From positions 124,001 to 188,000 of the forward strand of contig CACCGK010000001.1 of NCBI GenBank assembly GCA_902545555.1: a stretch of 64,000 nucleotides of DNA, written 5' to 3'. Made by a program: the position numbers and the translations under genes. Each line of letters begins with the position of its first letter. The first letter of the stretch is position 1. Below the pieces are notes generated by a model, which worked only from the letters and a program-made list of their open reading frames with translations, did not search any database and was not told the DNA's origin. Below are positions 44,201-52,467 of this stretch, piece after piece. The DNA comes from an uncultured Pelagibacteraceae bacterium (lineage in GTDB: Bacteria; Pseudomonadota; Alphaproteobacteria; Pelagibacterales; Pelagibacteraceae).

Positions 44201-45446
44201 GGAAATCACTTTTGGAACTGACATGACCTACTCAGCAGATCCTGGGGATACAAATACAAGTTCTATGCTTGGTGTGTTTATAAAAGCAGGATCAAAGGCT
44301 ACAGGTGTACAAACAAATCCAGAGTTTGATTATAGTGAGTTAGGTGAAACATGGTCAGATCCAAGAATATTCAGAATTCCAAATAATGGTGCTGGAGATA
44401 ATAATATTCTTGATGATGTATATGTGGCTGCTATGGGTGGTGGTTACGGAACTCAGTTCGAGGGTGTTGGATCTAATTTAACTTTAATAAATTTAGAAGA
44501 TGAAACAAACCCTGGAAGTTTATATAAAAGAATACAAATAGAAGACACTGACGCTAGTGATATTGTAAATTCAGTTCCTTCATCTATAGTTTTAGTAACA
44601 CCTGATACAGCATCTGGAGTTAATTATTCTGGAGGTTTAGCTTATGTTAGTGATCTAGAGGGAAAGATAACTAAAGTGAATCTAACTAATATGAGTGATG
44701 ATAATAGTGGAAATCCAATTAAAATTTATGACACTACAACATTGTTTAACGCTGGTTCAACAAAAGCAAACGGAAGATATATGTATCACGCTATGGATGC
44801 AACCATTGGGGATACGACAAATTCCATGTGGTTGTTTGCTGGAACTGGTGATTACGAAAGAATAAATGATACTACTTCTGGAGTACAAAACTTCATGCTA
44901 GGAATTAAAGATCAAAATTATCCATTCTTTAAAGATGTAGCAGTGCCAGCAAAAGCTGATACCATTACAAAATGTAAAAATACCACTGATGATACATCAG
45001 GAGCTAATTGTCCTCAAAATGCTGACAAAGGTTGGTATATAAATTTAAAAGATTACGCGAAAGTTTCTGCTGAACCGACTGTATATCGGGGTCAAGTCTA
45101 CTTTCCAATATATGAACCAACAAAATCTGTAAACAAATGTAGCTTAGGTGACGCTTATATCTGTGGTGTTGACGATGAATGTGGAACAAATATTTCATCT
45201 GAGCTTGGACAAAGTTTGGGTAAAAAGAATAAATGTGCGTGGGTTGGGCAAGGAGTATTATCTAAAATCGTAACATTTGGAGATACTCTTTTTGCTAACA
45301 TAGCAGGTAAAGTAGATTGTAGTAAAATAACAGATCAAAAGAAAAAGAAAGAATGTGAAGACAGTAAAAAGAAAGATTTAATAAGTATTAAAGCTGGTTC
45401 AGGCCAGGTTAGTACTTATCGAAATTCTTGGAGACATAACTTTTAG
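41286..45446 (+). CDS. pilY1: PilY1-like pilus tip protein with split von Willebrand A domain
   Basis: 1386 residues, the largest product here. After a signal peptide (about 1-22) the vWA domain begins with ANVLILLDKSGSMG, giving MIDAS residues Asp43, Ser45, Ser47. The usual next helix (TRMQAAYEAIEAI) appears only at about 343. In between lies a roughly 280-residue tyrosine/glycine-rich block with NHL or propeller-like repeats. The vWA resumes with GGGTHLDSA near 424 and LIGDGDWFS near 462. The C-terminal PilY1 beta-propeller begins near 760 (VIYAGSNSGILHAFD). PilY1 caps pili and mediates adhesion and retraction control. The frame is intact. Confidence 0.93.
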   Translation: MKLKKIIFSFLFIFLTTENLFAKALPPGTGIGDVPANVLILLDKSGSMGWRMSGGTASMRYPYDTDADSNGDILVSQYNRDGVKKFLYNTATTDSGFGNNGVSGKGNQKYEGNRNCRTSYSYSGETHNDIYYTTALYERAVVGIRASDGRCMVKYNVGGYPYNMTIDSGKIFVGGSFGFKVIDINSGSIRNCNANYQLRYSYGTTIDAGNIFSYRGNRIYKFPLNQSGMCPSTSGQSFYYPGGSYVGLQHVGGNQIWTLSWNGSWIRKIQVNNSGTGYSILINKGKRSRSASSTSNLYFYYPWGLGYDDTNNRLLGANLNNGQVHVMDQNAGWIKSIGGAPKTRMQAAYEAIEAIVKDSSLTSGVDFGFAYWSAGASGFNRWHGDHKTGQGYSTPCNYYNCLKVPIYKGGAAQIAKMIRTVNPGGGTHLDSAMRIASRYYKNTTYSPIDKNLDCQNSYVILIGDGDWFSHTHKRGLKIVKDLYSTNKIKTFAIAFGTGISANGYRYFQDVAKAGGTGKSIVATTGAALTSQLKAKIGEIIAEKLSFTAPAITATIEKGGSLYQAQFDYQQNKEWIGTLTRTKINPDGSIDENHVDNWSAADVVPQPSSRKIWSIIPGTDYKADYNNFRDTYATEIGNVLSLYENDIQDYHRKTDSPGGSSLNRRCASSAGVLDGTDDDLKGLINFIRGTDYFDYDGDCNLTEKRTQDGKNIYLGDIYHSQLIVIGAPSAETQFQNINQEAYFRNVNGYTAWKDSLKARDNNPVIYAGSNSGILHAFDANTGKEKWGFVPPLVAPYLPLVMNNNLNLAKGGGSNAIFGVDGSIVAHDMYFKSPLDTSKKWHTILFVPYGRGGAGMSVLDVTNPDKPLHLWSIFNDKINHRVYRVDHNQVIYNYDYIGKSYSLASFAEAIEVTDKYNDNNSVSNTCNTSLTTSCYKGKKWTFPVQGIKKSDITVTFNDKNYTNFNVTTNSSGDTEITFGTDMTYSADPGDTNTSSMLGVFIKAGSKATGVQTNPEFDYSELGETWSDPRIFRIPNNGAGDNNILDDVYVAAMGGGYGTQFEGVGSNLTLINLEDETNPGSLYKRIQIEDTDASDIVNSVPSSIVLVTPDTASGVNYSGGLAYVSDLEGKITKVNLTNMSDDNSGNPIKIYDTTTLFNAGSTKANGRYMYHAMDATIGDTTNSMWLFAGTGDYERINDTTSGVQNFMLGIKDQNYPFFKDVAVPAKADTITKCKNTTDDTSGANCPQNADKGWYINLKDYAKVSAEPTVYRGQVYFPIYEPTKSVNKCSLGDAYICGVDDECGTNISSELGQSLGKKNKCAWVGQGVLSKIVTFGDTLFANIAGKVDCSKITDQKKKKECEDSKKKDLISIKAGSGQVSTYRNSWRHNF

Positions 45447-45474
45447 TAAAAGTTAATTTTTACACCAACCGTCT

Positions 45475-45951
45475 TTATTGAATAATAGACTCTATAACTT
45501 TACCATCACAAAGAGTTCTTATTCTAAATTGTGTTGCGGAAATATCATGATAAAAAGTTTGACCCTCAGTGGTTGGTGATGAACTATTACCCATCCAATC
45601 ATAACCCCAATGATTATTTGGCGTATAGGGATTTTTTAAAATATTAGTCATGTGAATTCCTACTTTTTGAGCTAAAGATATGAATGTTCCTGAACAATTA
45701 AAATCATACTCCGCTCCTTCTTTAAATCCAGAATACCAATTTTTTAATTTGATGGTTTGATTGAATTCGCAAAATGCACTTTTTTCTAATATAGTTTTTA
45801 CAATTTTTTTATGATTATCTCTGCACGCATTATGTTTAGCACTACTCGTATATCCACTATAAGCAACTACTCCAACTGCAGCTAGAATACCGATGATTGC
45901 TACTACGACTAGGAGTTCTATTAAGGTGAAGCCTTTTAACTTGCTTGGCAT
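45475..45951 (-). CDS. Type IV pilin, tandem copy B
   Basis: 158 residues: leader MPSKLKG, mature FTLIE, shared helix and YSGYTSSAKHNACRDNHKK. The head differs from its neighbour (cysteines in AFCEFN, FNCSG, RTLCDG). The start is supported by an AAGGAAG site. It overlaps the stop of the pilin at 45936 by 16 bp, so they form a tandem pair whose first 100 or so coding bases are nearly identical. It converges on pilY1. Confidence 0.9.
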   Translation of the reverse strand: MPSKLKGFTLIELLVVVAIIGILAAVGVVAYSGYTSSAKHNACRDNHKKIVKTILEKSAFCEFNQTIKLKNWYSGFKEGAEYDFNCSGTFISLAQKVGIHMTNILKNPYTPNNHWGYDWMGNSSSPTTEGQTFYHDISATQFRIRTLCDGKVIESIIQ

Positions 45952-46460
45952 ATTTCTTCCTTTAAAACTAAAGTGTCAATATTCATTGATAAAGTTATAC
46001 AACCATTTCCTGTTTGATTTTTTCCCTTTAAATGAACTACGCCTTTTGTTGAATTTGATGTTGCAATAGAACCACTTCTACAAGTGGTATCACCCATTGT
46101 TAAATTTTTTGTTGAACTAATATACGGTGATACATACTTGTCTCCATAATATAAATCTGAACACTTTCCTTTATCAAACCAACCATCCATCATATTTCCC
46201 TCATTAAATTGGAAGCAAGATAAATTATATATGGGACCTCCATTATAACTAGCAAACTTTAATCTATCTGATGACTCCGTTTCACATTTTATGTAAGTTA
46301 ATTTTATTGATTTAGATACGTTTTTAAATTGTAGCTCTGATGATGTCCTTTTTGCCGATGCTGTATACCCATTATAAGCAACTACTCCTACTGCAGCTAA
46401 AATACCTATGATTGCTACTACGACTAGGAGTTCTATAAGGGTGAAGCCTTTTTGTTTCAT
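45936..46460 (-). CDS. Type IV pilin, tandem copy A
   Basis: 174 residues: leader MKQKG, mature FTLIE, the common helix, then YNGYTASAKRTSSELQFKN. The head has cysteines in IKCETE, LSCFQ, GKCSDL, TTCRS, NGCIT and EEICQ and a C-terminal strand region. It is the first gene of the pilin pair, reading away from a divergent membrane protein gene. A minor or alternative subunit seems likely. Confidence 0.9.
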   Translation of the reverse strand: MKQKGFTLIELLVVVAIIGILAAVGVVAYNGYTASAKRTSSELQFKNVSKSIKLTYIKCETESSDRLKFASYNGGPIYNLSCFQFNEGNMMDGWFDKGKCSDLYYGDKYVSPYISSTKNLTMGDTTCRSGSIATSNSTKGVVHLKGKNQTGNGCITLSMNIDTLVLKEEICQAS

Positions 46461-46522
46461 TCGAAATTATAATTCTAACTTAATCTTATTGAAATTCTAT
46501 TTGCAATATTAAATAATTAATT

Positions 46523-46978
46523 ATGAAATTTAAAATTAGTATTCAACCAAAAATTGCATATTATTTATCAATAGTTTTAACTTTAATTTTATTTTTTTAT
46601 TTTTCATACAAAGGTGTAATTGCATATTTTATTCACAAAGAGCTCTATGGAGGTGGAATAGATATTCTCGTAACCTTAAGGGCAACACTGGCAGGAGTAA
46701 TGTTGTTTTTATCTTTATTACTTTTACAATTTTCTAAAATCAAAGATTTAAAAAGTCATAGAACAATTTTAAATGGAATTTTTATTGGTTGGTCTACAAT
46801 AATTATTTTATTAATAATATTAAATCCCAATTTAATCTATTTTATAATTATGAGTGGACTTGGATCAATTTTTTCATTGATAACTTTATTAAGTTTAGCC
46901 GACCAAATTAAAGAAGAAAAAAATTCTCTTACAGATAAAGAGATATATCTTTTGCAAAAACTAGCTAATAAAAAATAA
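46523..46978 (+). CDS. Four-helix integral membrane protein, unknown
   Basis: 151 residues with about four hydrophobic segments (near 12-32, 46-69, 82-101, 104-124) and a charged C-terminal tail (ADQIKEEKNSLTDKEIYLLQ). No signal peptide and no recognised family. It is a single plus-strand gene between pilin genes and an autotransporter-like gene, all on minus. Confidence 0.65.
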   Translation: MKFKISIQPKIAYYLSIVLTLILFFYFSYKGVIAYFIHKELYGGGIDILVTLRATLAGVMLFLSLLLLQFSKIKDLKSHRTILNGIFIGWSTIIILLIILNPNLIYFIIMSGLGSIFSLITLLSLADQIKEEKNSLTDKEIYLLQKLANKK

Positions 46979-47052
46979 GTTAAGTTAAAATTTAAATAAC
47001 TTTAAAAAGCTTAAATATTTATTAATAAAAATTGATCCATTATTTAATCAAT

Positions 47053-49107
47053 TTAATTCATGTTTTTAATTAATAACTTATTTTCAGTTTTTATTTTTTG
47101 ATTTTCTTTTATCAATTGAATAATTAAGTCTTTCATTGCCTGATTTTCTTTATTTAATTTGTTAGCAACCAATGCAAGTCTTTCGTTTTCTCTTACAACC
47201 TGAAGCTGATCAAAGAGGCTCTCAAGTTCAGGATCTAATTTTTCATCTTCTTTTCTTTGCATTGCTCTTTTTTTAGCAACTCTTTGAAGCTTTTTACTAA
47301 TAGATAAATTTAAATTATTATTAATTATTTTATCCATATTACTATGTTCAAAATTTAGGCTTAAACTAATATCCTCTGTATTTTTAGTTAAAGAAAATCC
47401 AATTTTTTTTGTAACAGCTCCATTCATTGTATGATTTTGCGATATATCTTCTTTTAATCCTGCACCATTAATATCATTTATTTTAATTTTACCACTCAAT
47501 GTTTTATTAAATGCTAAACCAGCATATGGTTTTAAAATAAAGCCATTCTGGTTATTTATTGAAAACTCAACATCAAAACCAGCACCTAATACTTGATCAA
47601 TTGCTTCATCAACTGATAAATCTCCATGGGTAAAATTTGATATATATTTTGGTAGTCGATGAGCACCATATTCACCAATTATTGTTAATGATAAATCATT
47701 ATTATTTTGAATTTTTCTATTTAATTTATAATTAGAATGCAAAGCAAAAAACTGACTTAAAAAATTATTTCTTATTATTTGATCAGACTCAGTTTCTACA
47801 TCAGTAATTTTATTACTAGAAATACCAATCAATGGCTTGATTGAAAGATTGCTAAAATTTGTTTTTATATCATAACCAAAGGCTAAGTGTTCACTTTTAC
47901 TTTTTTCCTTACTATTAAACTTAGCATTTTGCTCAAAATAAGTTAAAAAAGTTCTTGTCTTTTCTTCCTCGTATTCGTTTTTTAAAAAATAGCCAGAAAC
48001 ACCCTTTGTGGAATTTTGATAAATATTGTTTCTTTTCGATTGAGTATAAAATATTGATCTTTCTTTTATATCACTTAATGACTTAAAAATGTTATTTAAA
48101 GTATTGCTAAAAATTTCTGTTCTGTATTTTTTGTTATTACTAACAACATCTAATTCTTCTCCATAAATTCTTAAATATCCATTTGTTTCAGAATTATCTG
48201 GATCTGGATTTAAATTTGAGTCTAGAATTTCATAAGTATCGTTTCCACATAGGTTATTAATTACCCTCACATTTTGTTTCTCATGAATTTCTATGGTTTG
48301 ATCTCTTGAAATACTACAATCTAAAGTAAAGTCGAAAAATGTTACACCGGTTGTTTCGTTTTGATCACTAAGTAGAATTTTACCATCATAATATCCTTCT
48401 CCTTTTGTTATTAAATTAAATCCTGAAGTTACATTGTTATCATCGCTAATATATATTGAATTTCTATCGTTATGAGTTGTGCCAGCAATCAAACCAGAAT
48501 TAATAATTGTAGCATTATTTAATGAGCCATGACCTTTACCAAGTCTAATTCCATGTCTTAAATTTGTAATTGTTCCAGTGTTTGTTATTGTTGCATTTGT
48601 ACCATTGGTAAGGTAAATGGCAGCAGCAGATGTATTATTTGCAGAAATAGTACCACTGTTTGTAATGGTTATATCGCTAGTTTCTAGACCTTGTATAGCA
48701 TATTTTCCACCATGAATAGTTCCACTATTAACAATCTCAGTGTCATCAGTTTTCTGAACTAAAACAGCAATGCTACTGCTAGCATTTTCATTTTGAGCTG
48801 TATTTATTGTACCTGAATTAGTAATTTTATTTGTTCCAGGGGCGCTTTTCATATTTATGGTATCACCCGTTGCACTTATCAAACCATGGTTGATTACGGT
48901 TGTATTTGATGCACCAACACCATTATTTGCGCGGACTGCTTTACTTCCACTAAATACTATTGAACCAGTTGACTCAACAGTCAAGGTTTCACTTGCTCCA
49001 CAAGTTTGCTCATTAGTTATTGCGGTAGTTATTGTTGTATTACAAGTAGCATGACCTAAAGATCCGAGTGAAAAAAGAAAGAATATAATGAATAAAATCT
49101 GTTTCAT
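47053..49107 (-). CDS. Autotransporter-like protein with C-terminal coiled-coil extension
   Basis: 684 residues. Signal peptide about 1-20. The passenger (about 25-265) has repeated TITNSGTI-like strands, a right-handed beta-helix pattern. A region of about 350-605 has alternating strands and FGYDIKTN, GAGFDVEF, GLAFNKTL and NFEHSNMD, consistent with an autotransporter barrel. Normally the barrel strand ends the protein; here 78 more residues follow (from about 607), highly charged and heptad-like (ENERLALVANKLNKENQ), a probable coiled coil. The extension would lie in the periplasm if the barrel is canonical. Confidence 0.75.
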   Translation of the reverse strand: MKQILFIIFFLFSLGSLGHATCNTTITTAITNEQTCGASETLTVESTGSIVFSGSKAVRANNGVGASNTTVINHGLISATGDTINMKSAPGTNKITNSGTINTAQNENASSSIAVLVQKTDDTEIVNSGTIHGGKYAIQGLETSDITITNSGTISANNTSAAAIYLTNGTNATITNTGTITNLRHGIRLGKGHGSLNNATIINSGLIAGTTHNDRNSIYISDDNNVTSGFNLITKGEGYYDGKILLSDQNETTGVTFFDFTLDCSISRDQTIEIHEKQNVRVINNLCGNDTYEILDSNLNPDPDNSETNGYLRIYGEELDVVSNNKKYRTEIFSNTLNNIFKSLSDIKERSIFYTQSKRNNIYQNSTKGVSGYFLKNEYEEEKTRTFLTYFEQNAKFNSKEKSKSEHLAFGYDIKTNFSNLSIKPLIGISSNKITDVETESDQIIRNNFLSQFFALHSNYKLNRKIQNNNDLSLTIIGEYGAHRLPKYISNFTHGDLSVDEAIDQVLGAGFDVEFSINNQNGFILKPYAGLAFNKTLSGKIKINDINGAGLKEDISQNHTMNGAVTKKIGFSLTKNTEDISLSLNFEHSNMDKIINNNLNLSISKKLQRVAKKRAMQRKEDEKLDPELESLFDQLQVVRENERLALVANKLNKENQAMKDLIIQLIKENQKIKTENKLLIKNMN

Positions 49108-49149
49108 AAAATGTCTATAAAAGTTTTTTTATTTACATATATTTTTAAA

Positions 49150-49632
49150 TTAATTCAAATTAATTTCCTCACTGCAGACATGATTAGGCATTGTGCATTG
49201 GGTACCAGAACATGGAGTTTTGACACATGTCATTACTTTAATTTTATTTTGTGGAGATCTCATTCTGATATGACCAACATCTTCGTCTCTAATAATATCA
49301 CCTCCGTGTGTTAAAGCTATTTTTGATGGGAAATACGGATTTTTAAAATCTTTTAGTGCTTCAATTGCTGCATCTGCTACTACATCTTTCCAGGTATTTA
49401 AATTTTGTTTACTACAATCTAATTCATCGTTCATTGCTTTTTCGTTACCCATTGAACATTTCATTGTTTCTGAAATTATATATTTTACTACAGCTTTATG
49501 ATTTGAAATGGCAGCTTGTTTTTTAGCACCGCTTGTATACCCACTATAAGCAACAACACCTACAGCTGCTAGAATACCAATAATCGCCACAACTACTAGA
49601 AGTTCTATTAGAGTAAAACCTTTTGTGTTCAT
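49150..49632 (-). CDS. Type IV pilin
   Basis: 160 residues: leader MNTKG, mature FTLIE, the common helix and YSGYTSGAKKQAAISNHKA. The head has MKCSMGNEKAMNDELDCS, closely paralleling the pilin at 27747, then a cysteine-rich end (MTCVKTPCSG, QCTMPNHVCS). It belongs to the 5409/27747/49150 subfamily. It sits between the autotransporter-like gene and the transglutaminase gene. Confidence 0.9.
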   Translation of the reverse strand: MNTKGFTLIELLVVVAIIGILAAVGVVAYSGYTSGAKKQAAISNHKAVVKYIISETMKCSMGNEKAMNDELDCSKQNLNTWKDVVADAAIEALKDFKNPYFPSKIALTHGGDIIRDEDVGHIRMRSPQNKIKVMTCVKTPCSGTQCTMPNHVCSEEINLN

Positions 49633-49658
49633 AATGGTAGATAATATCTAAATAATTT

Positions 49659-51557
49659 TTAAATTAAAGATTTAAATATCAATGAATATCTTATTTCATT
49701 ATTTGAATATTTTACAATTTCAAAAATTTCAAATAGATTTTTGTATTTATTTTGTTCTCTTACTGATAGCTTGTTTAATATTTGTTGATGAGTATCTGAA
49801 TAGAGTAAATTATATTTTTTTCTTAACCTCCAAATCACAAAATTAATTACTAATTTAATAAATTTTTTTTTATTAAATAAAAATAAAAATCTTACAAATA
49901 AAATTGATAAAATAGGAATAAATATCCAATAAAATGTTTTGGAGAATGTAAAATTTGTTAAATCTTTTATAAAAGATTTTCTTTGTGCATTGTCATACGA
50001 TAAAAGATGTTGTGTCCAAACAAAATCAGTATAATTTAAATAATAACCAACATATTTAAAAATTTTCAAACGTATAGGACTATCTGATGTATTTTTTTTA
50101 TAATTAAATAAATCGTTTAATGTATTTCTAACATTTTCTTGAGGAATATACTTTGTAGGATCCACCCTAACCCATCCTTCTTCTTCAAACCATACTTCAG
50201 CCCAGGCATGAGTATCTTTTTGTCTAAACACATAAAAATCACCAATATCATTTAAGTCTCCGCCTAAGTAACCAGAAACAATTCTACTAGGTATCCCCCC
50301 TAATCTTGCAAGTAAAACAAAAGTACCTGCAAAGTATTCGCAATAACCCTCTTTGCTTTTAAAGAAAAAGTCAGCGTAGTTATTCCCAGATAAATTTTTA
50401 GGACTTAAATTGTAAAAGTAACTACCATTTGCAAAAGTTTTAATAATGGTATTTAAATATTCTTTGTCTGTTTTATTTTTTTTATTTTTAGTTGACCAAT
50501 CTACCAAATCTTTAGAGATAGTATTTGGTAATAGCGTATAGTAATCTATTAATCGATCATATATTTCTTGATTATTGTTATACCTAAAGAACTCTACTTT
50601 TTTCTTTCTATCAATTAAATTTTTAATTGTGTAAGTTTGATTAAATAAATTTTCCTCGATCTTGCTATCAATTGTTTTAAGTTTAGAATTATCTAATGAA
50701 GGTATCCACTTACCTTTATGAGGTTCTAGGATTATTTCATAAGTTTCCCCTAGGTTTTGCCCTTTGTAAACTTTGGTATGATTTTTAAAAGTATTATACA
50801 TATATATATTTGAAGTAGGTCTCCAGGATCTGTTCTTTTCCATGTAATCAAATACTTTCACTCGAAAATAAAGTTGATCTTTTTTATAATTTTTATTTAT
50901 TAATGTGAAAACTGGCTCCTCAGAATTTGAAAATTCTCTGAACGAACCAAGATTAATATTGTCAGGTATACCTAAAGAACTTGCAGAAGGATCAAAAATT
51001 CTAAAATTTATGTCTGCTCGTGGAAAAACTAAATAAAAAATAATAATTATTGGAAAAATGCTAAAGCTAAAAGCTAAATATTTAAAAATGTTTTTTAAGT
51101 TAAAATCCATTAGCTCTTTTTGTTGAACCAAATACATATAAACAACTGATAAAATAATAATTGTTAAAGAGGTAATTGAACTAAATAGATCCTGACCTTT
51201 TATTAAACTTGCTACTGCTATAATCATAGAAATCATTGAAAAAGATAATTGATTATTTTTTGTTAATAACTCTGAATATTTTGCAATAATTAAGATAGCT
51301 AAACAGTTTAAGAAAAATTCTTCTGAAAAAACAAATTGATCAAATCTTAGCTGAATGTAAATAGCAATTAGAGCATAACCACCTATTAATAAATTTTTAA
51401 ATTTAAAATTAAATTTTAATAAAAAATAACTTATGAAGACTAAAGTTATCCAAAAAATTTTGTTTAAAAATGTTATTTCACTACCAATTGAAACTAAACA
51501 TAAAATCAATATTAAAATTGGAAGATTTTTTATATTTAAAATTTTAAGACTTAACAT
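49659..51557 (-). CDS. Membrane transglutaminase-like protein (TgpA/DUF3488 type)
   Basis: 632 residues. About six N-terminal membrane helices (1-185), a periplasmic transglutaminase-core domain (about 215-470), then a C-terminal helix near 540 and a cytoplasmic tail. The triad is visible: cysteine in EGYCEYFAGTF near 407, histidine in KDTHAWAEVWF near 448, aspartate in WVRVDPTKYIP near 464. It is the last gene of a MoxR-DUF58-transglutaminase set, overlapping DUF58 by 14 bp. Relatives are essential or envelope-related in Pseudomonas. It may process or crosslink surface proteins; the substrate is unknown. Confidence 0.85.
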   Translation of the reverse strand: MLSLKILNIKNLPILILILCLVSIGSEITFLNKIFWITLVFISYFLLKFNFKFKNLLIGGYALIAIYIQLRFDQFVFSEEFFLNCLAILIIAKYSELLTKNNQLSFSMISMIIAVASLIKGQDLFSSITSLTIIILSVVYMYLVQQKELMDFNLKNIFKYLAFSFSIFPIIIIFYLVFPRADINFRIFDPSASSLGIPDNINLGSFREFSNSEEPVFTLINKNYKKDQLYFRVKVFDYMEKNRSWRPTSNIYMYNTFKNHTKVYKGQNLGETYEIILEPHKGKWIPSLDNSKLKTIDSKIEENLFNQTYTIKNLIDRKKKVEFFRYNNNQEIYDRLIDYYTLLPNTISKDLVDWSTKNKKNKTDKEYLNTIIKTFANGSYFYNLSPKNLSGNNYADFFFKSKEGYCEYFAGTFVLLARLGGIPSRIVSGYLGGDLNDIGDFYVFRQKDTHAWAEVWFEEEGWVRVDPTKYIPQENVRNTLNDLFNYKKNTSDSPIRLKIFKYVGYYLNYTDFVWTQHLLSYDNAQRKSFIKDLTNFTFSKTFYWIFIPILSILFVRFLFLFNKKKFIKLVINFVIWRLRKKYNLLYSDTHQQILNKLSVREQNKYKNLFEIFEIVKYSNNEIRYSLIFKSLI

Positions 51558-52467
51558 TAGAAAAATATTTTAAAATTTCATTTAGAGAACTTTGATTTGA
51601 ACTAAGATGAAAGCTATTTTCATTATGCTTTAAAATTAGATGTATTTTTTTTTGAAAAAAATATTTAATTATATAAATGGAATAACTTAATAGTAGCTCA
51701 AAAGGTATATTTTGATATCTATTTAGGTCTAATATAAAATTTTGATGCTTTTTAGGTTCTTTGAATTTTTTTACATTTTTTTTTTCATTAATTGTTGATT
51801 TTTTCCAAGCTATCTTTGATAAACTATCTCCTCTCCTGAATTCCTCAATTCCATCAAAGTCATCATTCGCACTATTGGTGTTTGAAATATTAAATTCATA
51901 CAATAAATTTTCAGGGGGTCTTATTGCTTTTGGGTATACATAAATTAAACTTCTTAAATGAAAATAAATTTTAGTTCTTATTATACCAAAAGGATAAATA
52001 GATTTGATACAGAGTCTTTTGAATGCAAATACACCACGATCTTTAAATTTCATTGGATGAGAAAAATTATTATATTTGTTAGTAAAATTAAAATTTCCAA
52101 TTGTTTTGTTATCGTAATCGATATCAATATTTAACTTTTTGTCATTTGATGAATTAATAATAATTATGTCTATATTTTCATTTTTTTCAGACTGAATGAA
52201 ATATTCTGCATTCTCGTTAATATAAAGATTATTCAGATTTTGATGAGAAATAAAAATAGAAATAAAAAAAATAAAAAATATTATTATCGATAATAAAAGC
52301 CCAAAATTATTTTCATAAAAAACAGCAATTAAAAAATTAAAAAAAATAAATAAAGCTAGTCCTAAACCATTGAAATTTGGATAAATATATATTTTGGTTT
52401 GATTTTTATTCTTTAGGTTTTGAGTTAATTTACTATTAAAAAAATCTACAAAAGCTTTTGCTATCAT
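51544..52467 (-). CDS. DUF58-family membrane protein
   Basis: 307 residues with two close membrane helices (about 30-70), then a vWA-like DUF58 region. FDGIEEFRRGDSLSKIAWKKS near residue 207 is the family's central motif. It overlaps moxR by 4 bp (ATGA) and the transglutaminase gene by 14 bp. DUF58 proteins act with MoxR ATPases; the biochemical role is not established. Confidence 0.88.
   Translation of the reverse strand: MIAKAFVDFFNSKLTQNLKNKNQTKIYIYPNFNGLGLALFIFFNFLIAVFYENNFGLLLSIIIFFIFFISIFISHQNLNNLYINENAEYFIQSEKNENIDIIIINSSNDKKLNIDIDYDNKTIGNFNFTNKYNNFSHPMKFKDRGVFAFKRLCIKSIYPFGIIRTKIYFHLRSLIYVYPKAIRPPENLLYEFNISNTNSANDDFDGIEEFRRGDSLSKIAWKKSTINEKKNVKKFKEPKKHQNFILDLNRYQNIPFELLLSYSIYIIKYFFQKKIHLILKHNENSFHLSSNQSSLNEILKYFSNVKS

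Noticed and set aside
45475-46460. One frameshifted long pilin
   Set aside because: Each frame has its own leader, FTLIE site and full head, and the second has its own ribosome-binding site. They are two genes.
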